From Schizophyllum amplum (taxonomy: Eukaryota > Basidiomycota > Agaricomycetes > Agaricales > Schizophyllaceae): DNA of 64,000 nt. Position 1 is the first letter of the stretch. Every line of letters starts with the position of its first letter. The DNA is taken from the NCBI GenBank assembly GCA_007026445.1, contig VDMD01000001.1:3596001-3660000 (forward strand), written 5' to 3'. The position numbers were made by a program, and so were the translations under genes. Below are positions 1-11,014 of the stretch, one piece after another. The notes below the pieces were generated by a model, which worked only from the letters and a program-made list of their open reading frames with translations, had not been told where the DNA came from and did not search any database.

Positions 1-792
1 CGAACCCGTGCGGGTGCTCGAACTGCGGCATCGACGGAGAGGCAATCAGCGGAGCGCTGTACATGCTGACGAATCGTCAGCCAGCGGTTGGATGAGAAGG
101 AAGAATACCTACCTCTTGTCCTTGAGCATGCCAGCCTTGAGCATGGCAAGGCGCTGCGCGTGCTCAAGCTGCTGCTGCGCCTGGAGCTGACGCATATCGC
201 GAATGTTGTTGTACTCGCCCGTGAGGCGGGCGACATCACGGGGGTCAGGCCCACGCTGGTACTGCTGCTGCTGCTGGGGCTGCTCGAAGTACTCGTCGTC
301 TTCATCGTCGTCGCCCATAGCCTCGGGGATAACCTCGAGCTCGCCAGTAAGGACCATGCCGAAGGCCTCGGAGCGCGGCGGCTCCTCAACAGTCGGGAGG
401 TTCTGGCGGTGGCGCCATTCGTTGAGCTCGCGGCGAAGAGCGTCGGCCTCGAGCTTGAGGAGACGAAGCTCGCGAGCCGCGAGAAGGCGGTGACGGCGCG
501 CGGCAGAGATGTGGGCGATGGAGCTGTTGACGATCGCGGACTTGGAGGGGCGGCGGATCTGCGAAAGGTTCGGGAGGAGCGCGGCGAGGTCGAGGAAGCG
601 CCCATTGAGCGTCTCGCGGCGCTGACGCTCGACAGCATTGTGAGTCGCACGGCGCTCAGCAGTGTTGGATCGGCGCGAAGCCTTGCGCTTGTCAGCAAGG
701 AGGGTCGCGTTCATCTCGGGAGAAATGGGAGTCTGGGGCGGGAGGGATTCGTCGGAGCTTGAGGGAGAGTTGGGACCGGAGTGCGAAGACAT
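1..792 (-). CDS. bHLH transcription factor (3' end beyond window)
   Basis: This is a basic helix-loop-helix regulator, expected to bind E-box DNA as a dimer in the nucleus. From the ATG at 792, a Ser/Pro-rich leader of about 40 residues precedes the basic region, which carries the HNAVERQRRETLN signature. The His, Glu and Arg are the E-box-contacting residues. Helix 1, loop and helix 2 follow (FLDLAALLPNL ... KSAIVNSSIAHI), then a leucine-rich helix that may extend dimerisation. Further on are an acidic patch (GDDDEDDEYFEQ) and a Gln run. The first exon ends at 113. A 47-nt intron (112-66, GTAGGT donor, CTGAC branch, CAG acceptor) joins in frame to a second exon running off the left edge, so the C-terminus is missing. 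The long gene-poor region upstream may be its promoter or leader (inference). The exact regulator subtype is not assignable. Confidence 0.88.
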
Positions 793-3127
793 TGCGAATT
801 CTATGTGGATGAGGGTGGTGATGGTGGTGGAAGGGGGTGTCGGTGTCGGTTTGCTGGGGGAAGAAGGGGGGGGATACAAGTAGGCTACGCGATTACTCAG
901 CGGAAGCTCTGACTTGGGGCGGATGCGACGGGTGTTTACTGCGAAATGTCAGCACAAGCAAAGACAGGAGAACGCTGCACGTACATGTCGGTGGGGGTGG
1001 TGGGCGAGGTAGGGGTTCGCGAGCAGAGCTCAAGCGGTTGATGGTTATCCTTTCGTTGGGGGGAGGGCGGGTAGTATGAGGCCGTCAAGGGTCGCGAGAT
1101 CTGAGGAGATAATCAGCATTGCCGTACTTGTATGGTGCGAAGGGAGGGTGAGAGAAGGCAGGTGCAGCAAATTCATCCTAAGTCTGCAATGCGATGGCCA
1201 ACAGAGGCGGCCATCCACATATCCGCTGCGTAGCCACTCAAGACGGCGATAATGGCTTATCAACGTCTCCGTGTCTCGCAGCTCGGTCTCGCGACCCATC
1301 CCCACTCTGTCCGGCCACCAGCGGCTCCTCTGGTGAATAGACGAGCTCTCTCTGCTGCTTTCGCTCGTGCTGCACCTGCAGAGTCCGCAGAAAAAAAGAG
1401 GAATGGTGGGGAAGGGGTGGAAGCAGATAAAGACGGGGTGGCACGCACTCCAGGCGGTATCCTTGATGCGGCGGGGGTTGGGCGGATTGGAGGGGACGAA
1501 AGGGGGGAGGGGAACGGTGAAGGCGTCCGGGGACGGTTCAGCGCATACGACAGCAGCGACGGTGGGGGGAAGGACCAAATCGTATCTTCCTTCCCTCGTC
1601 CTATTTGTAATCTCGGCGTACCGGCCGCCCAGCAGCCGAGCGCCGGACATCGCTAGCCAAGCACACGCAAACAGTTTTCGAACCGGCGCGGGATCTGATC
1701 AGTGATCAACTTGCGCTGAGCTGGCACGAGAACTGCCTGCGCTGAGGTCTCCCCGAATAGCTGCAGTGGCAGGGAGCATGCCCTGGGCGCCACAAAGAGC
1801 TCGTACAGCGCGCTCTCAAGAGCTGGAGTCCTCCTCTGAATCGTACTTCTTGGACTCAGCGCACGAGGACGGCGAATTTGCTTCCGCTATCCTTCAGGCC
1901 GGTTTTAGGGATTTGTGGCTCGACTCGTCGCCGTTCCCATCGCTCCCAGGCCAGGTCAAGATCTGGAGATCTGTGGGTCGCTACGCGCTTCTCCCTGCCT
2001 CGTTCTCAACCGTCAAGTCCCTATCAACCGCTACCTATGGAGGCGCTCCGTTTCTCAGGCTTTCATGTCTCAGCGGGAGAGTTTCTTTGCCGCACTCCTT
2101 CCGCTGACAGCCCCCATGTTTCGGCAGGCTGCCCAGCGACATTCCCACGAATACTGCTCAGGCGTAGTCGACTACCACCAACAGTGACCTTGATGTCGGC
2201 TACGCCCAAGTCTCGCCATTGACAGGGTCTTGCGCCCGCAGGCGCCTCTCTCCGTCTCACCAACATTGCTACGCGTCCCATCTCACGGATGTCTCCCACT
2301 ATCTCTGTCTCGATCTCGGGGGTGTTCACGGGCTCGGCGACGTACCTAGGAGGTAGCCGTTCACGAAGGCAAACAAGAACGCTTCTGCGCAGTGCCTTCA
2401 TTTTGGCCACCCACGTCCATGTTATCACTGTAAGTACCGCTGCTTCATATAATCCCCTTCGCTCCATATATATTATCCACGCCGCTCCTCATCTCGATAG
2501 CTACTCTCTCCCAATCAACGAGTCTCCACTTCTCAGCTGTGTTCTCGCGCGCGCCGTCCAGGAAAGGCAAACCTCGGCGTATCTTCAACAAACTTCCAGC
2601 CCACATCATCACGTTTGGCTTCTCCGCCGCAGGGGACTTCCGACTTGACGCCCCCCGGCGCCCGAGCTCGCCTCTCGCAGATCGCGTACTCCGACGCGGA
2701 CCCCCAAATGGTACACCGTATCTGCGCCTGCCGGGCGCGAGTGCGCCCATCTCTTGTCTTCAATGACAGTTGTTCTCCATCTCTTCAGTTCTTCTCTATT
2801 CCTTTCACTCCGCTTGCTGCCCGCCGCCCACCGCCGCCCACCGCCTAGCGCGCCCGCTCGCTATCTAATCACCTCGCTTCGTTGTTCTATCTCCTCATTC
2901 TTTCTCACGCGCATTATCTCTTGCACCCATACCTTCTCACGCGCAACCCGTTTCCGGGACTCGGTAGATCTGCGACCGCCTTAGTTCTCTTGTACGCCCT
3001 AGCGCCTGTTTCTCTACCGCCCTGCCGCCGGTCCCATCCCATATCCTGATCTCAACTACATCCTATCCTATCTTGGCCTAATTCTGCGATCTGAGTTGCC
3101 GGTACATACACGCACCCATGACCACCG

Positions 3128-3239
3128 CATCCCGTAAGGGCCATCCTCGTCTCGTCAGGACTACCTTCATCTCGTAAGGGTCATCCTCATCTCGTCGGGA
3201 CCGTCCTCATCCCATAAAGACCATCCTCATCGTAAGAGG
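3128..3239. repeat. Minisatellite, 40-bp unit, about 2.8 copies
   Basis: Two full 40-bp units (3128-3167 and 3168-3207) and a partial third (3208-3239) each start CATCYCRTAARG and contain CATCCTC followed by a GTCRGGAC-like segment. Units differ by a few substitutions, so the array is not recent. It lies in non-coding DNA. Confidence 0.8.
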
Positions 3240-3357
3240 CCGCAGTTCTCGTTCATCCGACGCTGATACGTCGCTCACAACAGAGTCAATGGTGCTATGT
3301 TTCCTTTCGATACGCGCGCCCACACATCCTGATGAGCTTGCTCGTCCAACGCAGCTC

Positions 3358-3455
3358 GCTCGTTCTACTCCACCAGCTCAGTGCTCGTTCTACTCCACCA
3401 GCTTCGTGCTCGCACAACTTCATCAGCTCAATGGCTCGTACAACTTCATCAGCGG
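3358..3455. repeat. Minisatellite, about 25-bp unit, 4 copies
   Basis: Four imperfect units begin with GCTCG at 3358, 3383, 3408 and 3434 and share the core CTCGTTCTACTCCACCAGC or its variant with ACAACTTCATCAGC. The first two units are nearly identical and the last two form a second subtype. Confidence 0.8.
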
Positions 3456-3511
3456 CGCTGAGTGTCCGGAGTCTTCTTCGACCTAAATAGCAGGCTTTCC
3501 ACGGTCTTCCT

Positions 3512-3583
3512 ATGGCCGTCCTTCCCATGGCCGTCCTTCCCTTCGATGGTCGTCCTTCCCTTCGACGGTCCGTCCTTCCCTCG
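3512..3583. repeat. Minisatellite, 15-19-bp unit, 4 copies
   Basis: Four units (3512-3526, 3527-3545, 3546-3564, 3565-3583) share the core GGCCGTCCTTCCC or GGTCGTCCTTCCC, with TTCG spacers in later copies. The motif is strand-asymmetric: C/T-rich on + and G/A-rich on -. Confidence 0.8.
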
Positions 3584-6348
3584 CCGTCTCCAGGCCATCT
3601 ATCCCCGGTTTATCCGGACGAGCGAGCTATTGGCCGGGTGGCCCTCGAGGTGGCGGGGTGCTCGAGGTTGACGGACTACTGTAGACGTTCAGTGGCGCCC
3701 AGCCTAATGACCAGCTCGCACTGTCAATTGTGTCCATCCCGGGTACCACGATACCCGACGCGCGCCTGAAAGACGGACGAGGACGATTAGGGCTAGCAAT
3801 TTCTGGGATTTTAAATGATGCCCAGCAATGACTTGGGCTTGAGGCGTCCTTGCCCTCTTGCCCGCGCCAAGTTTTACGTGGGTGCTTTTGGGCCAGAGGA
3901 GGCTCGGCACTGGCAGACTAAGTACAAAGACGGCTATAAAAGGAAAGAGCGTCGTGGCATGCGGACAGGCGTTGTAGGTTGCAGATGGATGGCAGCTGTG
4001 TAATGGCATGGCACTGACCAGCCCAACTTTCGACCCCGACCAATTCGGAAAGCCCATTGTTCTCCCTCGCGTGCGCGCAGATAAGCTTCCGGAATCCGAG
4101 CACGTGCCGAAACAAGCTAACGGCCACGTGTGATGGCAATCTCGTGGCGTGTCCTCCCATCACCAGCCCATCACCATGTCCTCGGACCTCGTTTCCCAGA
4201 TTCTTGTCATTATTGTGCGATGCGTCGCTGCAACGCTTATTCCTTCCCGGCCCCTCGTGTGCGCCACCGACGTTTTCGATCTTCGTTCTTTCGGCGATCG
4301 TCAGGGAGGTTGCGCATCATCGACGACGACGTTGCCGACGGCCTGCAACATCAGTCAAGGGCTGGCTCGCTCTCAACGTTCAACTCGCTCGGCTTGCGCT
4401 CGGCTGATGCTGGCTCGCTCGTCATTCGACGGCGCTCGCTCTGCTTCTCGTCCCGTTCCTCTTCCCTCGGAACGTTCTGACGTTCTTCAATGGGCGATTA
4501 TGTTCCTTGAGAAGGGTTACGGCCATCCCTCGTGATGATGGGGAGATGCTCGAGGGAGATGCGGGTGTTGCGCGCACTCGGAGGAATCAGCAGAAGATCG
4601 TGCAGCTTATTCTGAACCGAGTCGTGTTACGAGGACTGCTGGCGTTAAGTACGCGCGAGCTGCTCCGGCTTGCCTGTGTACGTCCTTTGGAGATCTCGTT
4701 TGGTCGAAGAGATCAAAGTCATCGGCTGTCTAACTCTCACTGGCCACGCCTTCTCACTGGCCACTCTCAGCGCGGAAGGCCAACATCTTCGTAGACACGG
4801 AGAGCTTCTCAACGACCTTGCCTTCGGGACTCGGCACTCGAAGCCTTCGCTCACTCGTAAACGAGATTAGGAGGGTGGTCTTGACTCTTCGGAGCTATTA
4901 TCTGCGTGTATTCCTGCCACCTGGCTCAATAGGAAGCCATGTACGCGCGCGTGGCCTACAGATCCAGCAGAACAATCGATGCCACGCGGATGGCCGCCTG
5001 ACCGATAGCTGAGCTCCGAGGCCTTGTTGGCCAGATCTTCTGCTGGACATGGCCCGGTTCGCTCTTTACCAGGTCCGTACTTCCTCTCGGGCGCTTTCGT
5101 CATGGGAGGGTTCTCTATCTGCTGACGGTCTGCGGACCAGGCCTGGACCTCGCTGTCCACAGCTCGTCCAACTACCGCTGTGCCCATTTTGAGGCCTTCC
5201 ATCGCTCTAGAGGACGATACATTGCCTCGACATCAACCTTGACTCCTACTTCTACGCGATATTGTCCTCATGTCATCGGAGCGGTGTACATAACCACTGG
5301 CTTCGATCCATCGACTCCACGCGACAGGAAGTCGACCGTTATTCACTGCGCTTTGCGGACACGTTCTGGCTATTGCTCTGCTGCAACTGCCGACGGCAGA
5401 CGTCTCCCTCGGTCCTTCTCTTTCGCAGAGATTTTATGACACGGCCAGCGTCCACGTAGCCATCAGGCGTGAGACGAGACCACCGTAGCCTCCCAAAGGT
5501 GAGTCTGCGCATGGCCGACATGGGGTCGTCTTCAATTGGGGACGACGTGCTCTTGACATTGCCAATGCTTATTCTGTCCTTACGTCTGAACCGCCCTTGC
5601 GTTCTCCGGCGCTTTCTCATACATTCCCTCAGCGTAGCTTGCGCGTCGGTCGTACGGACGGTTCCTTCACAAATTATGCGCGTGCCTTTTTTTCAAGTCT
5701 GCACCGCCGGCAGTACGGCACGTCTGATCTGCTCCTAGCCAGATACTACCTCGCGAATCTACCCTCCCTCAGGCTACGTTGTGACGTCTAGCGCCACGGC
5801 TTTATGAGGACGTCCAGATAAGTCTGACCCTCTCGTGTTTCTGCGGTGCGCCCAGCTCTATTTGCGTCAATGTTGCCTTTCTTGCGCACAGCCCCTCGCT
5901 AGTAGCCGTGTTGGCCCGCATTATTCTATCGTGAACATCTGGGGAGTCTAGAAAAGCTGGCTAACATACCATCCGACTTGAATGTGCAGGACTGTCTCTA
6001 AGCAAAATCCCAGCCTATGTTGCACCCGCGGATACGCATTTCCGGCGTCCGCGTCACATGTTTCATCACCTTTCTGGGCGAGCGTCAAGCCTGAGGGCTG
6101 AGGCCTGAGAGTCTATGTTTTGACCTGTCCACCCGCTACTCGCAACGGCGCCCAAACCTCGAACGATATGCCCTGCACGACACGAGCTAACCTGAGGTAT
6201 GCGGAGACCGCCACCATCAAGCAATGAGACGACGCGACTACTTTATCTCATCGACATCGGCGACGATCATGAAGGAGCTGGTCTATTTACTTACTTGAAT
6301 TTCATATGAGACCGCCTCTCGCGAGATGGACAGGGCAAAACGTACTAT

Positions 6349-6737
6349 CTATCGGACGGATGCATAGAAGCTGCTCATTACATTTGTCATTTTGGTGGCT
6401 GGCTCCGGCGCTTCAAGCTTCAAGGCTTGTCGAATCTCGATGTCAGCACCCAAGTCGAACTCACGAGACCGTGAGAAGATCCGCCTTTTGCCGAACATTC
6501 CCACACGTCATCAGCTGGGTCGAGCCGTCTTCCGACGCTTGCCATCTGGTCACACACCGTTTGGAAAATCCCAGCGGCTCCTTTGGCTGTGTCGTCGACT
6601 CTAACCAAAAATCGTGTAACACTTCCAAGATTCTCTATATACGCGAAAAATGCACGACGATCATGAGCTGGCGCGTTGGGAAAAACTTGTACCGCGGCCG
6701 AGCCGCTCTCCAACTTGTCACCGTCTGCTGAGGTCAT
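6349..6737 (-). CDS. Possible small protein of unknown function (113 aa)
   Basis: I do not recognise this protein. An ATG at 6737 opens a 91-codon exon ending at 6465. A 47-nt intron (6464-6418) with a textbook GTGAGT donor, GCTGAC branch site and AG acceptor joins in frame to a 23-codon exon ending in TAG at 6349. The product is mixed in composition, with no signal peptide or membrane segment and no motif I know. It is divergent from the MDR oxidoreductase with only 73 bp between the two ATGs, so they would share a promoter. The clean splice favours a real gene. The small size and lack of a recognised family argue for caution. It could be a chance open frame or a decaying gene. Confidence 0.4.
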
Positions 6738-6810
6738 CGACGCACGTCTTTCTCATCCTTCCTCATCGGGCTTGCGTTGGTAACTTCAATTCAACAATCT
6801 TGCCACTATC

Positions 6811-8471
6811 ATGGCAGGGACCTACAAGTCGTACAGCCTGGAAGACTTCGGGAAGGATCTGTCCGGACTAGTTCAGACGAGGCGCACCTTGCCGGACAGA
6901 CTGGCCGAACATGACGTGGTATGGATGCCTGCACCAATTCTTCCTTATGGGCAAGCCTATTGCTGACATGGAACTAAGCTCGTCCGCGTACACGCCGTCA
7001 GCCTGAACGCCCGCGATCTTCAAAGTGAGCTTGCGTCCGACACTGCACCTCAGGCGCACTCACGCACGCACCGTACATTTGATCAGTTGCTTCTGGCGTG
7101 TATCCCGCACCGCACCTTCCACCAAAGGGCATCATACCCTGCTCGGACTGCGCAGGAGTCGTCGAAAAGGTGGGCGATAAGGTCGACAGGGTGCGTACTA
7201 CTTAACAGACATATTATAAAAAGTGATAGGATAGCCGCGTCCTCTGTACTGACCCCTTTAATTTCGTGATATATAGGTTCGTCCGGGAGACCGTATAGTC
7301 TCTCATCTCTCTTACAATTGGGTTTACGGTGAGATTGGCAACGCGATGCAAAAGACGGCTTGTATGTCAATCCCCCTTCTGTTCCTTGACGAGCAATCCC
7401 TGATTTTTGTAGTGGGAGGTGGAATTGATGGCGTATTGGCACAGTACGCTGTGCTGAACGAGGTCAGCCCAATTTGTGAGACGTGTTTCTGCTGATATCT
7501 CACCTTATCTGAAGGACGGCGTTGTGCATATTCCTGATTTCTTACCGTTCGCGGAGGCTTCCACTCTCCCTGTTGCCGCTCTCACGTCCTATCATTGTCT
7601 TTTCGGATTCGAGCGCACTGTACAGCCTGGACAGGCCGTGCTGATCGAAGGTATGTATGCCGATCCTCTGGTAAATCATAGTTCTAGTACTTATATAGCC
7701 GCAGGAACTGGCGGTTGTTCTATCGCTGCACTCCAGCTTTCCCTTTTTGCCGGTGCACGTCCCATTGTGATAAGCTCCTCGGACGACAAGCTGCTGCGCG
7801 TACAGCAGCTTGGCGTGCCGGCGGACGACTGTATCAATTACAAGGTGATCTGCCACGCTCTGGCATCGGCCACTCAACTCAGAAGCGATCTGACCGCCCT
7901 CGGCTTGCAGACTATCGAGGATTGGGAGAGCCGCGTTCGCGAGTTAACCGGTGGGCGCGGCGTTGACCATACCATCGAGATCGGCGGGCGGAGCACGCTA
8001 CCTCGCGCGGTGTCCTGCACCGCACCTGGTGGATGCGTGTGGGTAATTGGGGTGAGTTTCTTCCTCTGTGTTCAGCATGAATCCGTCTCTTTTGTGATGG
8101 TATTGACCACTGCGTCTTCCTTTACAACAGTATCTGGACGACTACAAGCCGGTCTCAGAGAACGAGCAGTCAAACGCTGACCTCGCGAAGCTCATTTTGT
8201 ACTCTCAGGCTGTTGTCCGTGGCGTTGTCTGCGGTTCGCGCCTCCTTTTCGAGCAGATGATTCGCGCGCACGAGCAAGCGTACTTGCGTGCAGGTGCGAA
8301 GCAGTGATTTATGTCGTCTACGGAACACTCACTGGCCTCATAGGCAACAACGTCAAGAATGTTCTCACACCCATCGTCGACCGCCGTTTCGCATTCGACG
8401 ACGCCAAGGCGGCGTTCCAGTGCCTAGAGAGCGGCAAGTTCTTCGGCAAAATTGTGATTGATGTTGCTTGA
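6811..8471 (+). CDS. MDR-family NAD(P)-dependent oxidoreductase (zinc-ADH-like / quinone-reductase type)
   Basis: This is a medium-chain dehydrogenase/reductase of about 365 residues built from ten exons. All nine introns are short, for example 6919-6978, 7025-7086 and 7845-7910. The GroES-like N-terminal half contains VSLNARDLQ, where zinc alcohol dehydrogenases have the catalytic Cys. The Asn instead points to the zinc-independent quinone-oxidoreductase branch. Further motifs are CSDCAGVVEKVG and GDRIVSH, then the nucleotide-binding turn VLIEGTGGCS, a variant of the usual GTGGVS. RELTGGRGVDHTIEIGG and a C-terminal ESGKFFGKIVI segment follow, as is standard in the family. It should use NAD(P)H to reduce a carbonyl or quinone in the cytosol; the substrate is not predictable. 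It is convergent with the Hos3 deacetylase, with 93 bp between the stops. Confidence 0.88.
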
Positions 8472-8564
8472 GTGCACTCATGAAAGGGCTTGATCTCACA
8501 ATTAAGGTCGAATTACAGAAAAAAGAGCAGCCTGTAACAATTTACTGTATACCTTATCCTCGCT

Positions 8565-10639
8565 CTATACCTCTGGACGCGGTCCAAGCTTCAGTACGAC
8601 CCTCGGTAGTTTCTTCGCCGCAGTGGACGCTGACTCCGGAAGCCCCGGCACATCTTCCTCGCTACTCAGAGATGAGTCGGAAGTGGTCACGGTAGTTTGA
8701 GGCTTCCGTGCAGGCGACGCGGTGGTCGACGCAGGTGCAGACGCAGCCTCTCCTGGCTTCTTCCGCTGCCGCAGCGTCATCGAAGTCGGCGCAAGCGGTG
8801 CCTTTGACCCCTTGGACGACTCTCCGATCTGTGGCACACGCTCTTTGAGCGCGTCGAACTGCTCTGCGGCATGTGCTAGCCACGGTTCAAAAGTTGAAAG
8901 CGACGATCGCGGGCCGCGGCGCTTCTTCGTTACCTTTTCCAGCTAGAGAAGTCGAGTGAGCGAATGAACTACGCGATAGACACAGCGGAGGCGGACCTTC
9001 GTCAGATTTTCGACGTCCCACCACTCTGGGCGCACGCCAGGGAGATCGGAGAGGCCGCAGAGATGCGCGAAGGAACCGGCGACGAGAGCACGGTCTGCAT
9101 AGCCGCCTGATAAAAGGCGTTAGTCCTAGCTGCATGATGAACTTTCACCGTCTTATGCACACCTTCAAGCACGCTAATCAATCGGCCTCGCGCGTAGCGG
9201 TCGCTGAACGCGCACGCATCACGCGCGAACTGATGGTAGAATGAGGTCGGGACGTTCCGTTTGTGGCGTTGCATCGAGTCGTATTCGTGCTCGCAGGCGT
9301 CGAAACCGCAGCTGAAGAGTTGTGGATCAGGCAACGTCCAGAGAAGGCCTACATGGCGGAACGCACCTGATGAAGACAAGGACATCGTCGCCGGGGCCGT
9401 CTTTATCGAGGAACTCTTCGGCGCGACGAATGACCTTGGTGTACTGTGAATGATATAGGGCGTCGAACTCCTCTGGAGAATTCCAACCCTGCAAATGGAC
9501 ATTCTCGACGTGCTGGCCATGTTCTCCTCGAATGGATACAGAGGCAGCTTGTATAAGTGATGCATCACCATCCTGATAGTGGTCATTAGGAAACTTGCAT
9601 ACGAACGTATACATATGAAAACCCACCTCACACGGATAGGACATAATATCGTGCATAGACGAATAGTAGATCTGTGGCCCCGGTTTCACATCGGGGGCGC
9701 CTGCCTCGATTTCCAGACTTTGACGATAGGTCTCTTCGTTGATCTGCCAAATCAACGACTGCGTCCCATTCCCTAGTGATACGTCAAATTCGTGCGGGTA
9801 TCTCGCCTTTTTGACGACTTACCATGGTGCAGATCGATGTCGAAGATGACAACTCGCTTGACGCCGTGCGTAAGATGGGCTGAACAATGAGTCAGTGGCA
9901 TGAAGGGCTAGACATTGTTTGTGTGCACCATGCGCGGCCCCGACCACGACATTGTTCACAAAGCAGAAGCCTGAGGGCGTGTCCTCGCCGCAGTGGTGAC
10001 CTGGTGGCCTAATGGCGGCGAAGGCGCGACGCGCGCGACCAGTGATCACATCGTCAACAGCTTCGCATACGGTGCCCATAGCGCCTTGCATCGCGTCAAT
10101 TGATTCTGGGCATACTTAGGATGGCCAGTATGAGCCTTGCGTATGAGTGAAGTGCACACTGACTCACAGTAAAGATCTCCTTGGGCATATCCCTCAGGAA
10201 TCTCTGAACCTCCTTGTTGTATCTTGTCCGTGCTCTCCTTGGCCCACTTGACAAGATTCTCGAGATAGACATCGCGGTCGATGTCGCCGTGCACAAATTT
10301 GACCGCCGGATTGTTAAGAAGCTTGAGGGTGGCTTCGCTATGCCGAATCGTCCAAGGAGATCCTTCCCCTGCAGTCTTGCTTCCCGAAGCGATATTCAGG
10401 CGAGCCAGCGCGTCCGCGAGATCGTCTGACGGTGTAGCTTCACGCTTGGTCAGGTTGGCGTCATCGTGTGCCAATTCTCGAAGTCTAGAGTTTGCCGCAG
10501 ATAGCCCAATAAGAACCGCCCGTAAGCGCTCTGGTCGCTCGACTATTCGAGAAAGATCTCGGGAGCGGATATATCTGTGGTCGAAGCATTTGTTCTGAAT
10601 GTAGAAATTATGCGCGCCCGCCGGAGGGCTAGTCGTCAT
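8565..10639 (-). CDS. HOS3: Hos3-type (class II) histone deacetylase
   Basis: This is a zinc-dependent lysine deacetylase expected to act on histones or, as Hos3 does in yeast, at the bud-neck region. Spliced exons give a domain with RPPGHHCGED (active-site His pair), PSGFCFVNN, FDIDLHHGNGTQ (metal-binding Asp and His), SCGFDACEHE (second metal Asp) and LEGGYADRALV (catalytic Tyr). The FDA segment reads SCG where many relatives have SSG or SAG. The ATG at 10639 follows an upstream in-frame leader without another ATG nearby. Introns are all about 50 nt. One of them, just after SYPCE, is in frame and would otherwise look like coding sequence. A Lys/Arg- and Ser-rich tail of about 130 residues follows the catalytic domain and may be a localisation or regulatory tail. 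Confidence 0.9.
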
Positions 10640-11014
10640 TTCGGAGTCTCTGACAAGGGGATATGCTAAATGATGCAGCGCGGAGGGTAGGGACGGGAAA
10701 GTCAGGCAACGTGTCTGGATCAAGTTCAAGTTCAAGCTGAGAGTGGCAGTGAGACAGATCACTGCAACGACAACGCGACGCTCACGTGGGAGGACTTGAG
10801 GGCAGGCTCGTTCGCGTTCTCGCGTACCTTGCTTTGTTCTATCCCAGTCCTACCCATATACTCAAGCGTAACACAACCCTCTTTCGAAGAGAAACGCAGC
10901 CCCACTATGAAACATAAGTACGGGAGCGCGTATATAAGTAGGTGAGCTATATCGATACTGTCCCTCGTGAACAAAGGGTAATCATCATGTCAAAGAGCAC
11001 TGGAGCGAGCCATA
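10640..11014. other. Intergenic, promoter side of the Hos3 gene
   Basis: This 375-bp gap lies between the Hos3 start and the stop of the next minus-strand gene. A TATA-like GCGTATATAAG sits near 10928 but is too far upstream to assign to either gene. Nothing else is seen. Confidence 0.6.

Larger units (their letters stand above)
793..6348. other. Gene-poor 5.5-kb region upstream of the bHLH gene
   Basis: No gene could be supported here. Open frames exist on both strands but overlap one another, lack conserved motifs and do not join through good splice sites. The longest is about 200 codons on the minus strand at 1045-1650. The + strand is pyrimidine-rich, notably around 2440-3300, and the block contains three short minisatellites (3128-3583) and a small direct repeat (TCACTGGCCAC, twice near 4736-4763). 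Possible roles are a long promoter or 5' leader of the bHLH gene, a non-coding transcript, or decayed mobile DNA. The sequence does not decide between them. Confidence 0.6.

Noticed and set aside
1045..1656. Long overlapping open frames on both strands
   Set aside because: High GC produces frames on both strands at once; none has a conserved motif or splice partner.
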